Assembly (NCBI GenBank): GCA_016872195.1
Contig: VHAT01000005.1
Coordinates: 18,767-82,766, forward strand
Reading direction: 5' to 3'
Source: Sphingomonadales bacterium
Lineage (GTDB): Bacteria; Bacteroidota; Bacteroidia; Chitinophagales; Chitinophagaceae
Length of the DNA: 64,000 nt
Both the position numbers and the translations under genes were made by a program. Positions 1 through 11,281 of the stretch are shown here, piece after piece (within the stretch, counting starts at the first letter, position 1; every line of letters starts with the position of its first letter). The notes beneath the pieces are model-generated. The model saw only the letters and a list, made by a program, of their open reading frames with translations. It ran no database searches and was not told the DNA's origin.

Positions 1-205
1 ACTGCACCGTAGGCCCCTCCATGGGCTCGGCCAACGAAGTGGTTTGCATGCTGAAGCCCGTGCTGAATAACTCGGGCAATATCACTACTTGTGTTTTTCC
101 CTTCAATAGATGCAGCTGGGCCTCCAGATGACGTAAATTAGCCTGCTTGTCTTCCCATACCAGATCGGTTTGCACCAATGAAACGAGTAATTCTCCCATA
201 GCCAT
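1..205 (-). CDS. Carbon-nitrogen hydrolase (nitrilase/omega-amidase-like), N-terminal part, truncated by window edge
   Basis: Minus-strand translation from 205: MAMGELLVSLVQTDLVWEDKQANLRHLEAQLHLLKGKTQVVILPELFSTGFSMQTTSLAEPMEGPTVQ; ILPELFSTGF is a typical nitrilase Glu motif. Confidence 0.8.
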   Translation of the reverse strand, partial: MAMGELLVSLVQTDLVWEDKQANLRHLEAQLHLLKGKTQVVILPELFSTGFSMQTTSLAEPMEGPTVQ

Positions 206-685
206 TTATTTGGTTTCGGTCCGACATTCGGCCAAGGCCACTCTGATCAGGTCGGACTCAAAGCCCCTTGCGATCAGATAGTCAGTTGTTTTCTTAATCC
301 GGATAACATACTGAAAGGCCGCGAACTCAGCGTACTTTTTAGCCGTAAGGCCGGACAGTATCAATAGGTATTCTTCTTCTTCAATGGTCTGCAGTGCCTT
401 TTTGACACAATAGTCGCTGATTTTTCTTTGTTTAAGTTCGTAGCGGATGCGGTTTCGGCCCCATCGCTTTACACGCCACTTGCCCCCGGCAAAAGCAAGG
501 GCAAAACGCTCTTCGTTCAGGTAATCATCCTCGATGAGGCTGGCAATGATCGCATCATGCTCCTTTTTTGCACAATTTAGTTGAAGTAATTTCTCCCTAA
601 CATCCTGATGAGAACGCTCTTGATACGCGCAAAAATGCCTCAGTTTTTGTAGGGCCTGCTGGGGGGTCAAGAGCTTTTTATACAT
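206..685 (-). CDS. recX: Regulatory protein RecX
   Basis: ORF 206..979 with likely start at MYKKLLTPQQALQKLRHFCAYQERSHQDV; RecX-like helical repeats (DDYLNEERFALAFAGGKWRVKRWGRNRIRYELKQRKIS). Confidence 0.85.
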   Translation of the reverse strand: MYKKLLTPQQALQKLRHFCAYQERSHQDVREKLLQLNCAKKEHDAIIASLIEDDYLNEERFALAFAGGKWRVKRWGRNRIRYELKQRKISDYCVKKALQTIEEEEYLLILSGLTAKKYAEFAAFQYVIRIKKTTDYLIARGFESDLIRVALAECRTETK

Positions 686-743
686 CTCTCCAAAACTACC
701 TAAAAAATTAGTAGTTTCGCTCGTAACCCACAATAGAGATCGT

Positions 744-1859
744 ATGAAATTCATTGCGAATTCGTCCCTGCTGTTAAAGCAATTACAACACATTTCTGGT
801 GTCATCAATACCAATACCGTTTTGCCGATTCTCGAAGACTTTCTCTTTGAGATCGAAAAAAATAAATTGACGGTCGTAGCTACCGATCTAGAAACCGTAA
901 TGCGGGTACAACTCGACATCGAAGCCAAAGATGCCGGCAAGGTTTGTATACCGGCGCGGATCTTGATGGACTCACTCAAAAATATCGGCGATCAGCCCTT
1001 GACCTTTACGATCGACAAGAATTTTGCCATTGAAATTACCAGCGACAACGGTAAGTATAAAGTGATGGGCGAAAATCCCGATAACTTCCCCAAAGAGCCG
1101 GCCGCCGACGACACTACTTCTTTTACGATGACAGCAGACGCCCTGCTAACGGCTATCAACAAAACTATTTTTGCAACCAGTAACGACGACCTACGTCCGG
1201 CCATGACGGGCGTATTCTTTGAACTAGATAAAAAAGGTATGCAGTGTGTGGCTACCGATGCACACCGTTTGGTTCGCTACAAGCGCACCGATGTAAAATG
1301 CCCAAAGACCGATTCATTTATTGTTCCACGTAAACCGCTCAATCTGGTCAAAGCCGCCATTCCGGTAAGTGAAGAAGAGGTAACACTCAGCTACAACACT
1401 AATCACTTATTTATCCGCTACGGCACCACGCAAATGAGTTGTCGTCTGATCGATGCACGTTTTCCCGATTATAAAGTGGTAATTCCTGCCGAGAACCCCT
1501 ATCGTCTTACGGTTAATACGGCCGATTTTCAAAGTGCTCTACGTCGCGTGAGTATCTTCAGTAATAAAAGTACCAATCAGGTAGCCCTGAATATCTCCGG
1601 CAGCGAATTGCAAATGGCCGCACAAGATGTCGACTTTAGCTTCGAAGGAAACGAGCGCATGAAATGTCAATATGCCGGAGAAGATCTGGTAATTGCCTTC
1701 AACGCAAAATTCCTGATCGAGATGCTAGGCGCAGCCGACAGCGATGAAGTAAACCTGGAGCTCTCCACTCCCACCAAGGCCGGCTTGCTTAAACCCCGCG
1801 ATTTAAGTGATCACGAAGAGTTGCTGATGCTGGTGATGCCGCTGATGCTAAATCAATAA
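744..1859 (+). CDS. dnaN: DNA polymerase III subunit beta (sliding clamp)
   Basis: 371 aa, MKFIANSSLLLKQLQHISGVINTNTVLPILEDFLFEIEKNKLTVVATDLET; C-terminal LMLVMPLML. Confidence 0.97.
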   Translation: MKFIANSSLLLKQLQHISGVINTNTVLPILEDFLFEIEKNKLTVVATDLETVMRVQLDIEAKDAGKVCIPARILMDSLKNIGDQPLTFTIDKNFAIEITSDNGKYKVMGENPDNFPKEPAADDTTSFTMTADALLTAINKTIFATSNDDLRPAMTGVFFELDKKGMQCVATDAHRLVRYKRTDVKCPKTDSFIVPRKPLNLVKAAIPVSEEEVTLSYNTNHLFIRYGTTQMSCRLIDARFPDYKVVIPAENPYRLTVNTADFQSALRRVSIFSNKSTNQVALNISGSELQMAAQDVDFSFEGNERMKCQYAGEDLVIAFNAKFLIEMLGAADSDEVNLELSTPTKAGLLKPRDLSDHEELLMLVMPLMLNQ

Positions 1860-1909
1860 AGGGTCTTACGACGCTTGCTCTCTCGTTAGTCCCAGAAACG
1901 ACACCGCCT

Positions 1910-2737
1910 ATGAACTGGTCTTCGATGATCGACTACTTTAAAGATCTCGAGCAACGACCGCTCGAGCGAATGGGCATTTTAGTCGGAGGGCTTTTATTTT
2001 TTTGGATCCTCGAAGGGGTCATTCCGATCTTTCCTCTACGGTACCGCACGAACAAACTCCGTCATGCCGCTGTAAACTTTGTCTTTACGGTCATTCACCT
2101 GATCATTCACAGTATACTGGCCATTGTTATCGTCTGGCTTTCGGACTGGTGTCAGCAACACGCAATAGGGCTTGTACACTGGACATCGGCCTCCATCGGC
2201 TGGACGATCCTGATCGGTGTACTTGCTCTCGATTTTAGCAGCTGGTGGGTACACTGGGTAATGCACCGACAGCCCCGGCTTTGGAAATTTCACCTGATAC
2301 ACCATAGCGATACCAAAGTAGATGTCACTACCGGGTTACGACATCATCCCGGTGATAGTTTATTGAGGGGCTTGTTCTTTATCCTCTTTATTTTTTTATC
2401 GGGGGCTCCTATGTATGCGGTAATGATCTATCAAACCCTGGTGGTGGGTTTTACCGCTTTTACGCATGCCAATATCGCATTGCCCACAGCGATCGACAAG
2501 GCACTTAGTATCTTGTTCGTATCACCCAATATGCACAAGGTTCATCACCACCGCTTTCAACCGTATACCGATACGAATTACGGGGCTGTTTTTTCGATCT
2601 GGGATCGCTTGCTTGGCACTTTCTCAACGCTGAGCATACACGATGTTCAATATGGTATTGACCGATATTATCCGGCCGATAAAGATGAAGACCTAAAGAC
2701 CTTATTGAAAAAACCCTTTCAGCGCTCGCAAGATTAA
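1910..2737 (+). CDS. Sterol desaturase/fatty acid hydroxylase family membrane protein
   Basis: His motifs HWVMHR, HLIHHS, HKVHHHR with TM segments. Confidence 0.88.
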   Translation: MNWSSMIDYFKDLEQRPLERMGILVGGLLFFWILEGVIPIFPLRYRTNKLRHAAVNFVFTVIHLIIHSILAIVIVWLSDWCQQHAIGLVHWTSASIGWTILIGVLALDFSSWWVHWVMHRQPRLWKFHLIHHSDTKVDVTTGLRHHPGDSLLRGLFFILFIFLSGAPMYAVMIYQTLVVGFTAFTHANIALPTAIDKALSILFVSPNMHKVHHHRFQPYTDTNYGAVFSIWDRLLGTFSTLSIHDVQYGIDRYYPADKDEDLKTLLKKPFQRSQD

Positions 2738-2749
2738 TTTGACCTTAGT

Positions 2750-3472
2750 ATGAAGGCTATTGCCATGATCCCCGCCCGCTACGAGGCCTCTCGCTTTCCC
2801 GGAAAACTCATGCAGTTGCTCGGCGACAAGACCGTTATTAGAAGAACCTACGAAGCAGCCCTCCATACCGGGTTGTTCGATGAGGTCTGGGTAGTAACCG
2901 ATAGTGACCAGATCGCTTCCGAAATAAATTCGATCGGGGGCAAGGTCCTTCGTAGTAAGCAGGCACACGAAAGTGGTACCGACCGAATTGCCGAAGTAGC
3001 ACGCGACATGGCGTTCGATATAATCGTAAATGTGCAAGGAGATAGTCCTTTTATTAAAAAAGAACCGCTGCTGCAATTACTGCAAGCATTTACAGACCCA
3101 TTCGTTCAGGTCGGATCGCTAATGCGCCCCTTGACACAGGCCGAAGACATTCAAAATCCCAATGTGGTCAAAGTGGTGGTGAATCAGAAAAATGATTCGA
3201 TCTTCTTTAGTCGCAGTGTGATTCCCTTTCCCAGAGATCCGCAACAAGCAGCGCCTTACTATGAGCATGTGGGCGTGTATGCCTTTCGCAAAAAAACCTT
3301 GTTCGACTTTACAAGTTGGTCCTTGACCCCCTTGGAGAAAACGGAAAAGCTGGAATGCTTGCGTTTGTTAGAGCACGGTGTTCCGATCAGGATGGTGCTG
3401 ACGCCCGAAAAAGGAGTAGAGATCGACACACCCGAAGATCTTGAAAAGGCGCGAGGGTTATTAGGTCTATAA
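2750..3472 (+). CDS. kdsB: 3-deoxy-manno-octulosonate cytidylyltransferase
   Basis: MIPARYEASRFPGKLMQLLGDKTVIRRTYEAAL; VVNVQGDSPFI-like motif; EKLECLRLLEHG. Confidence 0.93.
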   Translation: MKAIAMIPARYEASRFPGKLMQLLGDKTVIRRTYEAALHTGLFDEVWVVTDSDQIASEINSIGGKVLRSKQAHESGTDRIAEVARDMAFDIIVNVQGDSPFIKKEPLLQLLQAFTDPFVQVGSLMRPLTQAEDIQNPNVVKVVVNQKNDSIFFSRSVIPFPRDPQQAAPYYEHVGVYAFRKKTLFDFTSWSLTPLEKTEKLECLRLLEHGVPIRMVLTPEKGVEIDTPEDLEKARGLLGL

Positions 3473-3557
3473 TGGTCGATCCGGGCACAAACAACTACTT
3501 CCTACTACCCTCCGCTACTGTACAATACGGTCTCGTGTGTACAACGTATACGTTCTA

Positions 3558-6476
3558 CTAATTGATCCTGATATCGCGTACCTCTCGCTGCATAAAGCGT
3601 GGCATACCCGGCATTCCCTGAGGTTGTGTCGCGTTCTTGCCTCCCATGCGATTTAGATTAAATAAGAAGCTGACCAAGAAATAGCGGCGAAGCACCATGC
3701 TACGGGTATCTTGCAAGAAGTTGTCTCCGGCATTACGGGTAATGCTCTCATTTTGGTTGAGTAGGTCATTGACAGAAAATTTCAATTCGCCATTCTTTTT
3801 CTTGAACATCAACTTGCTTACGCTCGCGTTCCACAAGGGTATATTTTGATTAAACCCTTCGGCCCGGCCCGTATTGATCAGATAATCGAAATTACTGGCC
3901 AGTAAGATTCCTTTAGGGAAGGTAAAGGTAACATCCGCATTATAGGTCTGTGTCCAGAAATCTTCGTTGAGTTGTGTATTGATGCTATAATTAAGATTCG
4001 TGTACGTCAGGTTGGCCCGCAAACCAAAATCGATCTTTTCTTTGTTGATACTAATACCCGCTCCTTGGGTAAGCGCCAGTGTTTTGGTCACATTCTCGAG
4101 CTTATTGACCAAGCTGATATCACGGAGATACAACATGGTATTGGTCAAGCTGATATTAGACCCTTTTAGTTTCGGATTCTTAAATGGAAGTCCGAGCGTG
4201 AAGAAAGAAAACGCACGCAAGTATCCATCTACGTTAGCATAGGTTGTGGTTTGCACCGGACCTCGCACGGAGATACTATTGACAATACGATTTTGTGTAG
4301 TAGTAATATTGAAGTTAGCCGCTACAAAACGGAATGTTGCCAGATTGAATGTATTATAGCCAATATTGAAACTATGATTGAATTCTTGCTTCAAATTCGG
4401 GTTACCAATGCGGACGTTCAATGTATCGGTCACATCCGGAACATTTTGCGATTGGGCCACCGTGGGTTGGTTGGTTCGGCCATTGTATGCAACGCGCAAA
4501 TTCTTGCTACGCGTCGGGGTAAAATTAAAATTGGCCGTGGGGAATAGATTGGTAAAGGTTTGACGACTGATGGAGTCTTTGTTCGTCAGCGCCTGGTAGC
4601 TGTGATTCTCGAGTTCGGCCTGTTGCACGCCAAGACCGAACTGATAATTATATTTTTTCTCTTGCAGACGATAATTGACCCCTACCCGATGGGCCGTAAA
4701 TATATTTTTAAACTCATTGGTCTGTAATAAGTTCGGGTTATCGTATTTCCCATTACTGTTATTGTAGTTAAAGGTTTCCTTTTCGCTACGACTAAAGTTG
4801 TTGGTATACGCATAATTGAACTCAAGCAATTTGTTGAGACCCAGTGGTTCGGTATACGAGGTACTCACCACATTGTTTCGGGTTTTGGTTTGCTGGTTGT
4901 ACTGCTGATTTTGAGAGAAGTTCAATCCGATACTGCCGTTGGGACGCAAGAAAAGGTTATTGGCAATGGTCTTCCCATCCGCTTCGCTGCCTCCGATCGT
5001 ATTATTCAACCCGACCGTTAGGGTTCGTCCGATCTTGCTGAACTTTCTTCTTAGCAAGACATTGTTATTGATATTATACCCGTCGCGCACATTGGTATTT
5101 TGCGAGTTGGTCTGAATGGCAAAAAAAGACGCCAATGGTGTTTTAGAGATCGTACTGCTGCTATCAAAACTGGTATTGTCTGAGTGTTGCAGCGTTACAG
5201 AGGGGGTATATAGTATTGAGGTCAGCGAATCAAACTGATGCTCGAATCGAACATTGATCCGGTGATTATGATTGATATTTTCTGAACGACTGCTACGATT
5301 TTGATTAGCCGAAGAATCGTTAACAAAAAAAGTTTGACGAAGGATGGTCTGCTCTTGTACCGGACGATTATCAGAGAAAAAATAACTGCCCGTCAACTTG
5401 GTCTTACCCCCATTCCATTCATTAGAAAAGTTCGTACCCGTAGCAAGCGATCGAATAATGCCGGTATTTCCGCCACCACCAAATCCACCGCCACCGCGAC
5501 CACCGGTCATGGTCATGGATACCATGCCGCCACCACCGCCGCTACCCATGGTGATGGTCGTCATGCCGCCACCGCCACCGCCAAAACCACTAAATCCTCC
5601 CATGGCGCCAATAATATCATTAAAAGAAAATCCTTGTTTGTTGATATTGTTAGCATTAAAAAGTACCGAGATGCGATTGTTGCCATCGAATTTGTTGAAG
5701 CTCAAATTACCCTCATAGCGGTCTTTACTTCCATACCCTGCCAGGGCTCTTCCAAAAAATCCTTTATTGCGATCTTTTTTAAGTTTGATATTGATGGTCT
5801 TGCTACGACTTCCATCATCGATCTTGGTAAACTTAGCCTGCTCGCTCATATCATCAAAGACCTGCACACTCTCAACCATATCGGCCGTCAGGTTCTTGGT
5901 CGCCAGCTTGGGATCGTTTCCAAAAAATTCTTTCCCATCTACCAAAATACGTTGCACTTGCTCACCCTGTGCTTTTACACCGCCTTCTTTGTCAACTTCC
6001 ATGCCCGGAATTTTTTTGAGCAGGTCTTCGACCGTAGCGTTGGGCACTGTTTTAAATCCGCTGGCATTGAATTGCACCGTATCGTTCTTAACAACAATGG
6101 GAGATTCGCTCGTAACCACAACTCCTTCGAGCATCTTATAATCCTTATTCATGGTCAGCGTTCCCAGATCGATCAATTTCTTTTCGGCCGTAATAGAGAA
6201 TGATTGTCTAATTTCTTGAAGGCCTTTGCTACTTACCACCAGTTTATATTCTCCGGGCAGCAGGTTTTTGATCTCAAAACCGCCCTGTTTACTCGACAGC
6301 GAAAAACTAGCCAACGCAGAATCGCGGGCACTGATCACCGAAACGGTCGCATCCGCAACAGGTTGCTTGGCGGTAGAATCGATGAGCTTTCCCTTAATGC
6401 TGCCATCGGCCCGCTGGGCAAAAACAGAAGGGGACATAAAGACAAAAAGGAACAGGAACAAGATGGATATTCTCAT
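3558..6476 (-). CDS. Outer membrane beta-barrel protein with N-terminal carboxypeptidase-regulatory-like domain (TonB-dependent-receptor-like)
   Basis: Signal peptide [21 protein letters not shown], CarboxypepD_reg-like [21 protein letters not shown], plug-like [28 protein letters not shown], barrel C-terminus. Confidence 0.9.
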   Translation of the reverse strand: MRISILFLFLFVFMSPSVFAQRADGSIKGKLIDSTAKQPVADATVSVISARDSALASFSLSSKQGGFEIKNLLPGEYKLVVSSKGLQEIRQSFSITAEKKLIDLGTLTMNKDYKMLEGVVVTSESPIVVKNDTVQFNASGFKTVPNATVEDLLKKIPGMEVDKEGGVKAQGEQVQRILVDGKEFFGNDPKLATKNLTADMVESVQVFDDMSEQAKFTKIDDGSRSKTINIKLKKDRNKGFFGRALAGYGSKDRYEGNLSFNKFDGNNRISVLFNANNINKQGFSFNDIIGAMGGFSGFGGGGGGMTTITMGSGGGGGMVSMTMTGGRGGGGFGGGGNTGIIRSLATGTNFSNEWNGGKTKLTGSYFFSDNRPVQEQTILRQTFFVNDSSANQNRSSRSENINHNHRINVRFEHQFDSLTSILYTPSVTLQHSDNTSFDSSSTISKTPLASFFAIQTNSQNTNVRDGYNINNNVLLRRKFSKIGRTLTVGLNNTIGGSEADGKTIANNLFLRPNGSIGLNFSQNQQYNQQTKTRNNVVSTSYTEPLGLNKLLEFNYAYTNNFSRSEKETFNYNNSNGKYDNPNLLQTNEFKNIFTAHRVGVNYRLQEKKYNYQFGLGVQQAELENHSYQALTNKDSISRQTFTNLFPTANFNFTPTRSKNLRVAYNGRTNQPTVAQSQNVPDVTDTLNVRIGNPNLKQEFNHSFNIGYNTFNLATFRFVAANFNITTTQNRIVNSISVRGPVQTTTYANVDGYLRAFSFFTLGLPFKNPKLKGSNISLTNTMLYLRDISLVNKLENVTKTLALTQGAGISINKEKIDFGLRANLTYTNLNYSINTQLNEDFWTQTYNADVTFTFPKGILLASNFDYLINTGRAEGFNQNIPLWNASVSKLMFKKKNGELKFSVNDLLNQNESITRNAGDNFLQDTRSMVLRRYFLVSFLFNLNRMGGKNATQPQGMPGMPRFMQREVRDIRIN

Positions 6477-6621
6477 AGCGTTGTAAATGGTGCGCAAAGA
6501 TAGACGCAAAACAGCTCTTGTACTTGCTGATAAATCGTTAAATCGTCCGATTTAGTGGATAGACAAGGCCGGATGGCGCAAAAACAGGATAAATGGAAGG
6601 AAGATCAAGTGAAAAAATCGA

Positions 6622-9600
6622 TCAACTAAACAGGTATTCTACGTCTTCGCGAGTAAGGGTCTTCACAAAACCCTGATCATCGGCAATAATATCTTTGGCC
6701 AGATTGCGCTTTCGCTCTTGCAATTGCAGAATTTTATCCTCTATCGAGTCTTTACAGATCATTCGATACGCAAAAATATTTTTGGTTTGCCCAATACGAT
6801 GCGTACGATCGATGGCTTGTTGCTCTACAGCAGGATTCCACCAGGGATCCATTATGTAAACATAATCCGCCGCAGTAAGATTTAGACCCACACCGCCCGC
6901 TTTCAACGAGATCAAAAACACCCGAACCGACTCGTCTTTTTGGAAGCGCTGAATGGCTTTTTCCCTATCAGGAGCCGAGGTGCTGCCATCAAAATACACA
7001 TAGGAAATACCCAGCTCGTCTAGTTTGGCGCGAATCAACGAAAGCATTCCCAAAAACTGAGAGAATACCAGCGCCTTGTGCGAACTAATACCCTCACTTA
7101 GCTCTCTGGACAACTCATCGAGCTTAATGGAATGATTGGGGAATTTATCTTGCTCATTCAAAATAGCTGGGGAATCACAGATCTGACGAAGCTTCATCAA
7201 GCCCTGAAGGATAGTGAGTTGAGATTTTTGAATTCCTTGTGACTCAATTGAACCAAGTATGTGATTTCTATAATCATTACGATAAGCATCGTAAATACTG
7301 CGTTGTTCCTCCTCCATCTCACAGAATAGAACGACTTCTTGTTTTTCGGGCAGATCCTTGGCCACTTGCTCCTTGGTACGACGTAAAATAAAGGGATAGA
7401 GTAGTTTTCGCAAATGCTCCTTGCGGTCTTGCTCACCCAACTTATCGATAGGGATGGCGAACTCTTGTCGAAAGAATTCAACCGAGCCAAGCATGCCCGG
7501 ATTTAAGAAATTCATTTGCGCGTAAATATCGAAGGTGTTATTCTGCAACGGAGTTCCGCTCATGCAAAGACGGTGACGGGCTTGTAACAACGAGGCGGCC
7601 TTTGTCACTTTGCTTGAGGGATTTTTGATTGCCTGTGACTCATCCAGAACAGCATAGTCGAGTGCAAGTGTACTCAGTAACTTGATATCACTTCGTAAGG
7701 TACCATAAGTAGTAATGGTAATATCGTGATCGTCCAGCTCCTCTTTTTTTCGAGTACGTGCCGGTCCATGATGGATCCGAAAACTGAGCGTGGGCGTAAA
7801 CTTCTTGATCTCGTTCTCCCAATTGTAGATGAGTGTGGTGGGGCAAACCACCAGGGCCTTTAATTTTCCTTCGGTGCGTTTATAGTATTCCAAAAAAGAA
7901 AGCGCCTGGACTGTCTTTCCCAATCCCATATCATCGGCAAGTATGCCACCCCAATTGATACCACGCAGATAGTTGAGCCATTGGTAACCGGCTACTTGAT
8001 AGGGGCGCAAGACCTCACTTAACGGGCCGGTCAGTGCGATCGATTCGATCTTATCGAACTGACGAAGTTGCTCATACTTTTCTTCGAGCTGTAACTCCAG
8101 ATCTTCGTCTTGCTTATTAGCATATAGCTCGTCCACTACACCCAAATGATAGCGGGAGAGCTTTAAGCTATCGGTCTTACCTTCTCCCACCCTGAACAGT
8201 AAGGCATATTTCTTTAGCCACTCGTCAGGAAGCACCCCTAATGTCCCATCACCCAATTGCACAAAGGGTTGTTTGTTGGCTAAGGCATTCTTTACATCGG
8301 CCACCGTTACCTGTTGATCACCAAATACAATATTCACCTTGGCATCGAACCAATCGGTATGACTGCTAATAAAGATGCGCGTCTGGGGTTTGGCGGTATT
8401 GAACCGATACTGCTTCAGGTGTTCAAATCCAAATACGGGTGTTTTGGCTTCCTTCATCGCGTCAATAAAAAGGAAGAACCAATTATTGCGTAATACATCG
8501 GAGCCCTTTAAGGCCAAGGTGCCGTCTTCTTTATTATATACAAACCCGGAATGAAGACTTTGCAACTTTTGTAAAAAAGCTTCTTCCTTTTCGGTTTGCC
8601 GCTTAATGATCAAGATACCGTTTCCTTGCGGCACCAACACCCTGAGCCCATCGCTGAACCCGGCTTCGTATCCCTGGTAAACAAAACGGGGGGTAAACAA
8701 GAGGTAATCTCCCTTTTCACTCAGCAAGACCCTTGGCTCGGGAGCAGTTTGGGAGATCTCTGTTGTAAGCGATCTGTCAAATTGAACCGAATAGCTTTTT
8801 GAGAGGGGCAATATTCTTTCTTGCAGCGCTTGCTGCCATTCCCCGGGCTGAATAAGCAACTTACCCGAAGATTTGAATTGTTCGATCAGTAAGATGGTCT
8901 CTTTGTTCTTCCAGCAAAAACCCTGATGATTATAGAAATAGAGCAACGGCGTAGTGGCTTCATTATCGGTCAGGTCCAGTTCGGCAATGCCGGCCTTTAC
9001 TTTGCACTGCAAGGTGTACTGGCTATTCTTTTTTACCTGAAACACCGGAACGGCTTCAGTGGTCTGCAATTGAAGCGAGCGTAAATGAGCCGTCTTAAAA
9101 GACTTCCCTTCTGGCAACATATACACAATAGCCTGTTGACCGAACTCCTGAAACAAACGATGTAGTTTCGGCTGCAAATATTCGGTGATCAAATCCTTGG
9201 TCTCTTCCGGCAGATCGTCGGCTTCGTCCTGCAAGATATTTTCCCAAATACCCGAGAAAGGAGAATTCCGATTCACGTATTTATTGATCTCCGAATCCTG
9301 CAACTTGCGTATCACTTGTAAAAGCGAAGCATCTTCGGCACTAAACGTATCGGTATTGACAAACCGAGTGATATCGAGTTTTTCTACCGGTCCGATCAGA
9401 CTATCGTTTTGCTCACTAGGTTCGCCAATGACCGCGTCTACTGAAAATCGAGGGAAAGACTTTTTATTGAAATTAAAGACCAGGCCCAACCGTTGTGAAG
9501 GTGTCGATACGTCGGGTAAGACAGGTGTCTCGGTAAGCTCGGTGATCTTTTCAGGAAACGAGCGAAGAGCCGGACGAGTGGTGGGTGCTACTACGGCCAC

Positions 9601-10386
9601 GCGCTTAATAGAAGCATCGAGCACCCGCAAAAAGGGTTTACCTTCTTTATAAGCAAACTCGAATTTTCCCTTCAGGTCATCTTTCAGCGAATATCCGTAG
9701 GCTTCGAGCAGTTTATTTTTCTCTTTGTCCCAATTGCGGATGCTATCAAAATAGCCAGACCCATAAGTATTCAGCAACTGTAAGAAAACGATCACCTTGG
9801 GTAAACAAAGCGGATGCTCGGTATCGTCATAATCACAGCTGGTATCGAAATTGCGCTCCTCATTTTTTTTGATCAACACCTCGTAGGTATTGCCATCGAG
9901 AACCACTTGTGCTTTGACCGTTTCGTTCTCTGCATAATCGATCCTCGCCTTTTTTGTGCGTAAAAAGGTCTCTGCCTCCATGAGTGTTTCAGAAGAGCAA
10001 AGCAAACGAAGATGCTTCAGATCGATCGACCGCATCTTCACTGTAGTATGACGCTGGTCGTAACGCAGATGTCCGGTTTGCAGATGACCTCGATCGAGAA
10101 GCTCCTGCAATTGAAACAAGGCCGCCACTTCGTGACGACAGATATCCCCTAAGTTGTAAGGGCAGCCGCAACGAAGGGAAGTAGCCTTAGGGTCTCTGAA
10201 ATGATGGATCTGAACCTTGTAGTACGTGCTGTAACTATCGTCCTTTACACGAAACGTGGCCGTACCAAATAACTCATCGTACTCCACTAACTCTACATAC
10301 CCAATAGCATGTATCTTTTTACCACGCTTGATCACCTCATCGGTGCCATGCGTATAAATATGTTTTACTAAATGGGGGAGAGCCAA
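6622..10386 (-). CDS. SNF2-family DEAD/DEAH-box helicase with N-terminal SWIM zinc finger
   Basis: GGILADDMGLGKTVQALSFLEYY, DESQAIKNPSSKV, GLNLTAADYVYIMDPWWNPAVEQQAIDRTHRIGQ; CGCPYNLGDICRHEVA SWIM-type motif. Confidence 0.95.
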   Translation of the reverse strand: MALPHLVKHIYTHGTDEVIKRGKKIHAIGYVELVEYDELFGTATFRVKDDSYSTYYKVQIHHFRDPKATSLRCGCPYNLGDICRHEVAALFQLQELLDRGHLQTGHLRYDQRHTTVKMRSIDLKHLRLLCSSETLMEAETFLRTKKARIDYAENETVKAQVVLDGNTYEVLIKKNEERNFDTSCDYDDTEHPLCLPKVIVFLQLLNTYGSGYFDSIRNWDKEKNKLLEAYGYSLKDDLKGKFEFAYKEGKPFLRVLDASIKRVAVVAPTTRPALRSFPEKITELTETPVLPDVSTPSQRLGLVFNFNKKSFPRFSVDAVIGEPSEQNDSLIGPVEKLDITRFVNTDTFSAEDASLLQVIRKLQDSEINKYVNRNSPFSGIWENILQDEADDLPEETKDLITEYLQPKLHRLFQEFGQQAIVYMLPEGKSFKTAHLRSLQLQTTEAVPVFQVKKNSQYTLQCKVKAGIAELDLTDNEATTPLLYFYNHQGFCWKNKETILLIEQFKSSGKLLIQPGEWQQALQERILPLSKSYSVQFDRSLTTEISQTAPEPRVLLSEKGDYLLFTPRFVYQGYEAGFSDGLRVLVPQGNGILIIKRQTEKEEAFLQKLQSLHSGFVYNKEDGTLALKGSDVLRNNWFFLFIDAMKEAKTPVFGFEHLKQYRFNTAKPQTRIFISSHTDWFDAKVNIVFGDQQVTVADVKNALANKQPFVQLGDGTLGVLPDEWLKKYALLFRVGEGKTDSLKLSRYHLGVVDELYANKQDEDLELQLEEKYEQLRQFDKIESIALTGPLSEVLRPYQVAGYQWLNYLRGINWGGILADDMGLGKTVQALSFLEYYKRTEGKLKALVVCPTTLIYNWENEIKKFTPTLSFRIHHGPARTRKKEELDDHDITITTYGTLRSDIKLLSTLALDYAVLDESQAIKNPSSKVTKAASLLQARHRLCMSGTPLQNNTFDIYAQMNFLNPGMLGSVEFFRQEFAIPIDKLGEQDRKEHLRKLLYPFILRRTKEQVAKDLPEKQEVVLFCEMEEEQRSIYDAYRNDYRNHILGSIESQGIQKSQLTILQGLMKLRQICDSPAILNEQDKFPNHSIKLDELSRELSEGISSHKALVFSQFLGMLSLIRAKLDELGISYVYFDGSTSAPDREKAIQRFQKDESVRVFLISLKAGGVGLNLTAADYVYIMDPWWNPAVEQQAIDRTHRIGQTKNIFAYRMICKDSIEDKILQLQERKRNLAKDIIADDQGFVKTLTREDVEYLFS

Positions 10387-10535
10387 TTTTTTGTTACGTT
10401 AACTATAGGCCGTGAATAAAAAGGATAACCTACAAATCTAAAGGAATGTGGCCCGTATTTCCATCAATAAAAAAAGAAAAATATAAAGTAGCCCCCTCGG
10501 GTAAAGGAGTCGATAAATTTCGTACCTTAAAGGAT

Positions 10536-11264
10536 TTATTTTTTTATGACCAGCTTCCCATCCTCGTAAAAGGGAAGTACGTTGGCCACATCGGGTGTTA
10601 GACAAAATCGAATATCCTCAATTAACCCAAAACGCTGGACCAATCGGTGGTAATGTGTTAACTGCGGAGCGAATCCGGGCAGATCATCCTTGTGCTGACG
10701 ATATAGAGAAGAGGCCATAAGAGAACTATCGCAGTGAATGGTAAATTGCTCTTGCAGTCTTTCTATGATCGCTCCGGCAAAAAGGGTGTCTTCGAGATTA
10801 AAGCGATCTTTCCAACCCGCACAACCCAATACTACGTTTCTATTTTGTTTTTGCAGGTAATCACAAATAGCACCCAGGTTCGGAAAACTACCGGCTACAA
10901 TGGTATGGGCATTGCGATCGAGTGCCATTTGTAAAAGTCGCGTCCCATTGGTGGTGGTCAACACCAGGGTACGGCCACCAATAAAGTCGCGCGTGTATTC
11001 TAGCGGAGAGTTTCCGTGCTGTAATCCCTCAGCGATCATACCGTCTCGCTCACCGGCCGCCACCCCATCGATATTTTTACTCATCTCGATCGCTTTCGGT
11101 ACTGAATCTACCGGAATAACGGCACGAGCTCCATTGAAAAGTGCGGAAGCAATGGTAGAGGTGGCCCTAAAAACATCGATGATCACCACTACACTATCAG
11201 AAAGGTCGTATAAATGAAGTAAGGCCGGAGAAAGAGACGTAAAGAGCGTAGGTTTTGATTTCAT
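10536..11264 (-). CDS. 2-phosphosulfolactate phosphatase family protein (ComB-like)
   Basis: VVVIIDVFRATSTIASALFNGARAVIPVDSV, GERDGMIAEGLQHGNSPLEYT, LTTTNGTRLL. Confidence 0.9.
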   Translation of the reverse strand: MKSKPTLFTSLSPALLHLYDLSDSVVVIIDVFRATSTIASALFNGARAVIPVDSVPKAIEMSKNIDGVAAGERDGMIAEGLQHGNSPLEYTRDFIGGRTLVLTTTNGTRLLQMALDRNAHTIVAGSFPNLGAICDYLQKQNRNVVLGCAGWKDRFNLEDTLFAGAIIERLQEQFTIHCDSSLMASSLYRQHKDDLPGFAPQLTHYHRLVQRFGLIEDIRFCLTPDVANVLPFYEDGKLVIKK

Positions 11265-11281
11265 GTAGATATAATTCGCTG

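Noticed and set aside
5301-6203. 300-aa plus-strand ORF antisense to the outer membrane barrel gene
   Set aside because: Lies entirely within a well-supported minus-strand CDS; composition (TTATATATAATTT repeats as T/A/H-rich peptide) is the mirror of the Gly-rich loop codons.
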